Shown: positions 42,499 to 47,085 of the stretch, piece by piece
Position numbering within the stretch: position 1 is the stretch's first letter
Layout of the letters: each line of letters begins with the position of its first letter
Assembly: GCA_024413875.1 (NCBI GenBank)
Contig: JAKSVY010000002.1
Location: forward strand, 1-47,085
DNA length: 47,085 nucleotides
DNA from: Bacilli bacterium
Lineage (GTDB): Bacteria > Bacillota_I > Bacilli_A > RFN20 > CAG-826
Direction of reading: 5' to 3'
Notes under the pieces: generated by a model
Told to the model about the DNA's origin: nothing
The model's input: the letters and a program-made list of their open reading frames with translations, nothing else
Databases searched by the model: none
Made by a program: the position numbers and the translations under genes

Positions 42499-43149
42499 TT
42501 AATATAAATTTCGCAAATATGTGTTATATTTCTTTTCATTTTCTATAGTAGTCTTAGGTCCGTGACCTGGGTACACTACTGTTTTTTCATTCAAAATAGC
42601 GAGTTTAGAAAGCGAAGCGTTGATTTGTCTATCATTTCCCGTAGGAAGGTCTGTTCGACCGATAGAACGGGCAAATAAGGTGTCACCACTAAATAAAACA
42701 TTTTCACTTTCGATATAATAACAGACAGAACCACTTGTATGGAATGGAGTGTGCATTACTCTAATCTTAAGATTAGCTTCTTCAACAATGTCATTATCGC
42801 CTAATAAAATAACATCATCATAATCTAATTCAATAAGCGAGTCTTTATCACCCCTGCTAATAAATGATGAAAGATTTAATCTTGGTTCACTTAAGAAGTC
42901 AACTTCCGAACAAAACATATATAATTTTGCGTCAGGAAATTGTTTTCTAACATCTTTTAGGCCTCCAATATGGTCATAATGTCCATGTGTAATGAGTATC
43001 GCTACAACATTTAAGCCTAATTTTGTTAAATGTTTGATTAAGTGATTGTTGTTATTACTTCCAGGATCAACTAAAACAACATTCTTGTTATCATTCCCGA
43101 ATGCATATACATTTGCTGTTTCGTTTTCAGGTAAAATATCTATATACAT
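42499..43149 (-). CDS. MBL-fold metallo-hydrolase (YqgX/glyoxalase II-like)
   Basis: The 216-residue protein has the full metal set of the metallo-beta-lactamase fold: VAILITHGHYDHIGG (HxHxDH, residues 54-62), HTPFHTSGSVCYY, LFSGDTLF (bridging Asp) and VVYPGHGPKT. It resembles the YqgX group, annotated as hydroxyacylglutathione hydrolase-like; the real substrate is unknown. No ribosome site precedes the ATG and it follows the rpmG terminator, so expression may rest on read-through. efp follows after 37 bases. Confidence 0.88.
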   Translation of the reverse strand: MYIDILPENETANVYAFGNDNKNVVLVDPGSNNNNHLIKHLTKLGLNVVAILITHGHYDHIGGLKDVRKQFPDAKLYMFCSEVDFLSEPRLNLSSFISRGDKDSLIELDYDDVILLGDNDIVEEANLKIRVMHTPFHTSGSVCYYIESENVLFSGDTLFARSIGRTDLPTGNDRQINASLSKLAILNEKTVVYPGHGPKTTIENEKKYNTYLRNLY

Positions 43150-43165
43150 AGCGAAACAAAAAGAA

Positions 43166-43184
43166 AAGGGTTATATAAACCCTT
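43166..43184 (-). terminator. Terminator or attenuator after rpmG
   Basis: A 7-bp stem (AAGGGTT/AACCCTT) with loop TATAT includes the rpmG stop codon and is followed on the minus strand by TTCTTTTT. Confidence 0.75.
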
Positions 43185-43332
43185 ATTTCTTCTCCTTGTG
43201 GACTGTCTTCTTATTGCACTTCCAGCAATATTTCTTAGTTTCGAGTCTATCTGGATGTAATTTTTTGTTCTTTGTTGTGATGTAGTTTTCTTCACCGCAT
43301 TCAGTACACTTTAAGATAATGTTATCACGCAT
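43183..43332 (-). CDS. rpmG: 50S ribosomal protein L33, zinc-binding form
   Basis: A 49-residue protein begins [21 protein letters not shown] and ends with [17 protein letters not shown]. The two CxxC pairs make the zinc ribbon, so this is the zinc-requiring L33 form. The ribosome site GGAGGAG is strong and a promoter lies upstream. It starts the minus-strand unit that may include the hydrolase, efp and UPF0154 genes. Confidence 0.96.
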   Translation of the reverse strand: MRDNIILKCTECGEENYITTKNKKLHPDRLETKKYCWKCNKKTVHKEKK

Positions 43333-43363
43333 ATTGAGTCTCCTCCTTGGTTGTACGCTTGAA

Positions 43364-43392
43364 ATAATAACAAATTAAAAAGATATCTACAA
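43364..43392 (-). promoter_or_regulatory. Promoter of rpmG
   Basis: On the minus strand TTGTAG (43387-43392) and TATTAT (43364-43369) are 17 bases apart, with TG one base before the -10. Its -35 box overlaps that of the divergent ispG promoter. Confidence 0.7.
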
Positions 43393-43414
43393 GATATTAT
43401 TTTTGTTTTATAAT
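43386..43414 (+). promoter_or_regulatory. Promoter of ispG giving a leaderless mRNA
   Basis: TCTACA (43386-43391) and a perfect TATAAT (43409-43414) are 17 bases apart. The -10 box ends 6 bases before the ispG ATG, so the transcript should begin at the start codon. Confidence 0.7.
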
Positions 43415-43420
43415 AAAAAC

Positions 43421-44488
43421 ATGCAAAATGTAATTACAAGAACAAATACAAAACAAATAAAAATTGGAAATATCTCGATTGGTGGTCAAGATAAAGTCCT
43501 TATTCAATCTATGTGTAATATCAAAACAAGTAGATTTGAAGAAGTTGCAAAGCAAATTAATGACTGCGCTGCTTTAGGTGCTGATATTATGAGAGTATCT
43601 GTTTTGGATATGGAAGATGCTATTGCGATTAAAGAAATCAAATCTAGAATCTCTATTCCACTTGTTGCAGATATTCACTTTGACTATCGTTTAGCTCTTC
43701 AATCTATTGAATCAGGAGCGGATGTTATTCGTATCAATCCTGGAAATATTGGAGGAGATGACAAGATTAAAGCTGTTGTTGATTCATGTAAGGCTCACAA
43801 TGTTGCTATTCGTGTCGGAGTTAATTCTGGATCAATTGATAAAAACATCAATAATAACAATAATAAAGTTATTGCTAATGAACTTGTTGAATCCGCTAAA
43901 AGAACAGTTAAAATTCTTGAAGATTTAGACTTCTATAACGTAGTTATCTCTTTAAAAGGCAGTGATGTTTTAGGAACGGGTGCAGCTTACACATTAGCAG
44001 CTAAAACATTCTCATACCGATTACATTTAGTAATCACCGAAGCCGGTCCAAAGGATGTTGGTGTTATTCGTTCAGTTGCTGGACTTTCACCACTCTTAAT
44101 TAATGGAATTGGGGATACAATTCGTATTTCCTTAAGTGATGATCCTGTCGAAGAAGTTAAATCGTGCGTTCGTTTATTATCTGATTTAGGCATCTTAAAA
44201 AATCAACCAAGATTAATATCTTGCCCAACATGTGGAAGAACTCAAGTTGATTTAATTCCTTTATCGAACAAAATATTAAAATTCATTGAAGAAAATCATA
44301 TTGTCACTACAGTTGCAATCATGGGATGTATCGTTAATGGTCCAGGTGAAGCAAAACGTGCTGATATCGGTGTTGCTGGTGGCCACGAACAATGGGTATT
44401 ATTCAAAAAAGGTGAAATTATTCGTAACATTAAAGATAAAGATGTTTATGATGAATTAACAAAAGAATTATTAAAAATGAAAGACTAG
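43421..44488 (+). CDS. ispG: 4-hydroxy-3-methylbut-2-enyl diphosphate synthase IspG
   Basis: IspG is the iron-sulfur enzyme of the next-to-last MEP step. The protein has the N-terminal TIM barrel (GQDKVLIQSMCNIKT, PLVADIHFDYRLAL, IRINPGNIGG, ITEAGPKD) and the C-terminal cluster domain with CPTCGRTQ and MGCIVNGPGEAKRADIGVAGG, giving all three cysteine ligands. I start it at the ATG at 43421 (355 residues). The frame extends to a TTG at 43403, but that overlaps the -10 box. No ribosome site is seen. dxs and ispH are also in the window. Confidence 0.96.
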   Translation: MQNVITRTNTKQIKIGNISIGGQDKVLIQSMCNIKTSRFEEVAKQINDCAALGADIMRVSVLDMEDAIAIKEIKSRISIPLVADIHFDYRLALQSIESGADVIRINPGNIGGDDKIKAVVDSCKAHNVAIRVGVNSGSIDKNINNNNNKVIANELVESAKRTVKILEDLDFYNVVISLKGSDVLGTGAAYTLAAKTFSYRLHLVITEAGPKDVGVIRSVAGLSPLLINGIGDTIRISLSDDPVEEVKSCVRLLSDLGILKNQPRLISCPTCGRTQVDLIPLSNKILKFIEENHIVTTVAIMGCIVNGPGEAKRADIGVAGGHEQWVLFKKGEIIRNIKDKDVYDELTKELLKMKD

Positions 44489-44506
44489 CCTATGGCTAGC
44501 CTTTTT
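44485..44506. terminator. Shared terminator between convergent ispG and nfo
   Basis: A 6-bp stem CTAGCC/GGCTAG with a three-base loop overlaps the ispG stop. T-rich sequence follows on the plus strand, and TCTTTCATTTTT follows on the minus strand. Confidence 0.7.
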
Positions 44507-44508
44507 AA

Positions 44509-45393
44509 TTATAAATTTTCTCTCCAATTATCTTCAAACTTGCCTTCACGAAGCATTGCAACTTCTTTCTTATATGGTGCTTTTTCTCCAACATAAGGAG
44601 TTTCAAGACATTTTGGAATATTTACCAATTTTGGATGATGAACATAGGCGTTTAGAGTTTCAAAACCAATTGTTCCGTATCCTAAGTTATCATGACGGTC
44701 TTTATGCGCTCCAATAACGTTTTTTGAGTCATTTATGTGCATGCATAACAATCTATCAAGTCCAATAACTTCATCAAACTTATTGATAATAGCATCTACA
44801 TCGTTAACATCATATCCAGCATCATTGATGTGGCATGTATCTAAACATACACCTAAGCGTTCTGGATATTTGCAATTTTTTATAATGTAATTAAGATCTT
44901 CGAAACTTGTACCAAGTTCAGTTCCTTTACCAGCCATTGTTTCAAGGGCAATCTTTACTGTTGTTCCATCATTTTCAAAGATGTAGTTTAAGCCTTCAAC
45001 AATATTGTTTAAGCCTTCTTCGGTTCCTACACCTAGATGGTTTCCTGGGTGAAGAACAAGCATAGTGCAGCCAAAGGCTGAAGTTCTTTGAAGTTCATTG
45101 ATAACAAGCTTCTTTGCCAAATCATATGTATCAGGTTTAGCTTTGCTACCTAGATTAATTAAATATGGAGCGTGAACAATAATTTTTGATTCATCAATTC
45201 CATTTTCTTTAAGTAATGCTCTGCCTTCTTCTATTCTTAATCTTTCCAAAGGAAGTCTAAATGAATTTTGAGGAGCACCTGTATAAAACATAAAGGTGTT
45301 TTCTCCATACTCAAGAGCAGACTTTACACTGCCAAGATAAAATTCTGGAGATGACATTGAAACATGTGAGCCTAGATAAAACTTATTCTCCAT
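44509..45393 (-). CDS. nfo: Endonuclease IV
   Basis: Endonuclease IV cuts the backbone 5' of abasic sites with three zinc ions. The TIM-barrel protein begins FYLGSHVSMSSP and shows VLHPGNH, LETMAGKGTELG, GVCLDTCHINDAGYD and HINDSKNVIGAHKDRHDNLGYG, all metal ligands in order. I start it at 45393 (294 residues), where AGGAAG is well placed. A longer frame to 45426 would add eleven residues inside the helicase gene. It overlaps the helicase end by 11 bases. The cshB-nfo neighbourhood is the same as in Bacillus. Confidence 0.95.
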   Translation of the reverse strand: MENKFYLGSHVSMSSPEFYLGSVKSALEYGENTFMFYTGAPQNSFRLPLERLRIEEGRALLKENGIDESKIIVHAPYLINLGSKAKPDTYDLAKKLVINELQRTSAFGCTMLVLHPGNHLGVGTEEGLNNIVEGLNYIFENDGTTVKIALETMAGKGTELGTSFEDLNYIIKNCKYPERLGVCLDTCHINDAGYDVNDVDAIINKFDEVIGLDRLLCMHINDSKNVIGAHKDRHDNLGYGTIGFETLNAYVHHPKLVNIPKCLETPYVGEKAPYKKEVAMLREGKFEDNWRENL

Positions 45394-46741
45394 ATTTAGC
45401 AGCTTCCTTTTTGTATCTTTCAACACGTTGTCTTCTAATATCTTGGCGAATCATTTTACGTCTATGATATTTTCTAACACGTTCTTCTTCCCATTTTTGT
45501 TTCTTCTTATAGCAAGGTTCAACCTTTTTAGATTTAACTCTTTGACGTGCGATAGCGATTTCTTTAGTTAATTCAGGATCCTCTTTCTTTTTGGTAAGAA
45601 CTTTCTTTTCAATTCCTTTACCAGTTGAGAATTCTCCGTTCTTAAGAACGAGATATTCAAAAGTTTGTCCTTGAGAGATTAATTCAAGAGGTCTTTTTGT
45701 AGAATCATTGTTATAGAATGTATAGCAATTTCCTTGCTTATTAAATCTACCTGTACGACCCGCTCTATGATAATAGAATTCAAGGTTATTTGGTAAATCA
45801 ACGTTTAAGACATCGCTGACATCAGGAATATCGAGTCCACGAGCAGCCATATCACTTGCAACAAGAATATAAATGTTGTCGTTTAATAGACGTTTCATAA
45901 CATTTTTACGTTCTCTTGAAGAAAGATCACCAGTCAAAATGCCAACCTTATAATGTTGTTGTGATAAGTAAGAATATACTTCATTAACTTTTTGTTTTGT
46001 TGAAGCAAAAATAAGAAGTAAATATGGTTGTTTAACTTCAATAAAATCTCTAATGCAGAATAAGTAATTTTGGTGCTTAATATCTACAAGATAATGTTTT
46101 ACATTATGAGATGTCATAACATCTTCCATAATGACACGGATATCATTGCCAACATACTTTTCTAATTTGTATCTTAAATTGTTTTCAAGTGTTGCTGAGA
46201 ATACCATGTATTGAGGTGCATTTAATAATTCTGTAAATGCATCGATATCATCAAAGTATCCTTCTTTTAGGAGCATATCAGCTTCATCAAAAACAACTTG
46301 ATGGACTGCATCAAGAAGAAGCGCCATTTTAACTGCTAAAACATCTTTAAGTCTTCCTGGTGTACCAATAATAATGTGTGGAGCGACACTTAAGCCTTGA
46401 AGAGATTTATCAATCTCTTCACCACTTTTTAATAATTTGATTTTAACATCAGGATATTCTTCATTAAATGAAGAAGCAAATTCGAAAATTTGCTTAGCTA
46501 ACTCTCTTGTTGGAGTAACAATGATAGCTTGTGTTTTTTGAATTGAAGTATCGATACCTTGAATGATAGGAATTAAATAGCAATGAGTTTTACCACTACC
46601 AGTTTCAGATTGAACAACAACGTTTTCTCCTCTAAGAATCTTAGGGATAACATTTAATTGGACTGGGCTTGGTTCAAACATTTTTTGTCTATTTAATGAT
46701 TTGACCATTGTATCTGTTAAGTTAATTGCTTTGAATGACAT
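45383..46741 (-). CDS. cshB: DEAD-box RNA helicase (CshB-like)
   Basis: The 452 residues contain all DEAD-box motifs: SETGSGKT (I), PTRELA (Ia), GTPGR (Ib), DEAD (II), SAT (III), ILVASDMAARGLD (V) and HRAGRTGRF (VI), with the Q motif FEPSPVQLNVIP. A basic tail of about 70 residues, rich in Lys and Arg, should add RNA affinity. Pairing with nfo and nearness to ispH match the CshB (YqfR) locus of Bacillus, a helicase linked with cold growth and ribosome assembly. Ribosome site AAGGT. Confidence 0.93.
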   Translation of the reverse strand: MSFKAINLTDTMVKSLNRQKMFEPSPVQLNVIPKILRGENVVVQSETGSGKTHCYLIPIIQGIDTSIQKTQAIIVTPTRELAKQIFEFASSFNEEYPDVKIKLLKSGEEIDKSLQGLSVAPHIIIGTPGRLKDVLAVKMALLLDAVHQVVFDEADMLLKEGYFDDIDAFTELLNAPQYMVFSATLENNLRYKLEKYVGNDIRVIMEDVMTSHNVKHYLVDIKHQNYLFCIRDFIEVKQPYLLLIFASTKQKVNEVYSYLSQQHYKVGILTGDLSSRERKNVMKRLLNDNIYILVASDMAARGLDIPDVSDVLNVDLPNNLEFYYHRAGRTGRFNKQGNCYTFYNNDSTKRPLELISQGQTFEYLVLKNGEFSTGKGIEKKVLTKKKEDPELTKEIAIARQRVKSKKVEPCYKKKQKWEEERVRKYHRRKMIRQDIRRQRVERYKKEAAKYGE

Positions 46742-46758
46742 AATTTTTACCTTGTTAA

Positions 46759-46764
46759 ATTATA
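46759..46764 (-). promoter_or_regulatory. -10 box of cshB-nfo
   Basis: On the minus strand a perfect TATAAT lies 17 bases before the cshB ATG, leaving a short leader containing its AAGGT ribosome site. The -35 box is poor. Confidence 0.6.
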
Positions 46765-46782
46765 CACTAAAGTGCTTTGTTG

Positions 46783-46791
46783 TGCTAACAT
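46783..46791 (+). promoter_or_regulatory. Extended -10 box of ispH, probably leaderless
   Basis: TG-C-TAACAT ends 7 bases before the ispH ATG. No ribosome site is visible. Confidence 0.45.
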
Positions 46792-46798
46792 AAGTACT

Positions 46799-47085
46799 AT
46801 GTTAGTAAAAATTTGTGAACCAATCGGTTTCTGCGCCGGTGTTGAACTCGCTATGAAAAAGGCTATCGATCTTGCAAAAACAGGAGAGAAAGTTGCTGTT
46901 TTAGGAATGCTTGTTCATAATAATGATGCTATCAAAGAATTAGAAAAAGAAAATATTATTACTATTTATAGTAAAGATAAAAATATTTATGACTTAATTA
47001 ATGATATCCCATCAGGTTATACTGTTGTATTAACAGCGCATGGCCATGAATTAAGAGTTGAAGAAAAACTTAATGAACTTGGTAT
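46799..47085 (+). CDS. ispH: 4-hydroxy-3-methylbut-2-enyl diphosphate reductase IspH, 3' end outside the window
   Basis: The first 95 residues match IspH (LytB), the last MEP enzyme. CEPIGFCAGVELAMKKA carries the first iron-sulfur cysteine in the family's GFCxGV motif, followed by VLGMLVHNNDAIKELEKENI and TAHGHE, each with a conserved substrate-binding histidine. The gene runs off the window. It diverges from cshB, whereas in Bacillus ispH and cshB point the same way. Confidence 0.95.
   Translation, partial: MLVKICEPIGFCAGVELAMKKAIDLAKTGEKVAVLGMLVHNNDAIKELEKENIITIYSKDKNIYDLINDIPSGYTVVLTAHGHELRVEEKLNELG

Noticed and set aside
43403..43420. TTG start for ispG
   Set aside because: It overlaps the -10 box; the ATG at 43421 matches the family start.
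45394..45426. Longer start for nfo
   Set aside because: The added residues lie inside cshB and precede the well-placed AGGAAG site.
1..47085. tRNA or rRNA genes, CRISPR arrays, insertion sequences, prophage, recent transfer
   Set aside because: I found no cloverleaf with a GTTC arm, no spaced identical repeats of CRISPR type, no transposase or phage gene, and no clear change in codon use.

Overview
The window looks like a stretch of chromosome from a low-GC Firmicute (Bacillota), probably an uncultivated gut member of Bacilli near the Erysipelotrichales or Mollicutes-related orders. The evidence is AT-rich, A-ending codon use, strong AGGAGG-type ribosome sites, a T-box in front of alaS, an L21-type leader in front of rplU, L27 with a cleavable N-terminus next to its protease Prp, a NadD-YqeK fusion, ParC/ParE, and the MEP genes dxs, ispG and ispH. 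All 43 genes whose stop lies in the window end in TAA (37) or TAG (6); none ends in TGA. I saw no phage genes, insertion sequences, CRISPR arrays, tRNA or rRNA.

Layout. 1-32153 is entirely plus strand: mnmA (5' cut), T-box and alaS, a DUF1292 gene, greA, a structured leader with a small membrane peptide coupled to radC, rplU-prp-rpmA, a glycosyltransferase, obg-alkD, ruvAB, secDF, recJ-rel, hisS-aspS, tkt, an Asp23-family gene with nusB-xseA-xseB, dxs, dinB-xerD, and deoB with a lipoprotein gene. A 549-base gene-free stretch follows (32154-32702) with DnaA-box-like sites. 32703-40433 is minus strand: yqeG-yqeH-nadD/yqeK-rsfS, and parE-parC. plsY (+) is followed by a second gene-free stretch (41277-41657). 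Then come rpmG, a metallo-hydrolase gene, efp and a UPF0154 gene (-), ispG (+), cshB-nfo (-), and the 5' end of ispH (+).

The genes are mainly housekeeping: translation (alaS, hisS, aspS, efp, rplU, rpmA, rpmG, rsfS, yqeH, obg, mnmA), transcription (greA, nusB), DNA repair and topology (ruvAB, recJ, xseAB, dinB, alkD, nfo, radC, xerD, parCE), stringent response (rel), secretion (secDF), isoprenoid, phospholipid and NAD synthesis, and pentose metabolism (tkt, deoB).

The most interesting part is 4920-5429. About 300 nt of strongly self-complementary RNA carries a possible leader ORF ending Pro-Pro-stop and a CCUCCUU element. That element can pair either inside a hairpin or with the ribosome site of a 59-residue membrane peptide encoded 3 nt before radC. 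Other points: a 7-base motif repeated at about 11-base period in four intergenic regions, two of them beside DnaA-box-like sites; an EF-P without the PGKG loop; a SecDF apparently lacking its proton-path aspartates; a GreA with an extra segment of about 40 residues; and several genes whose -10 box lies only 6-8 nt before the ATG, which suggests leaderless mRNAs.
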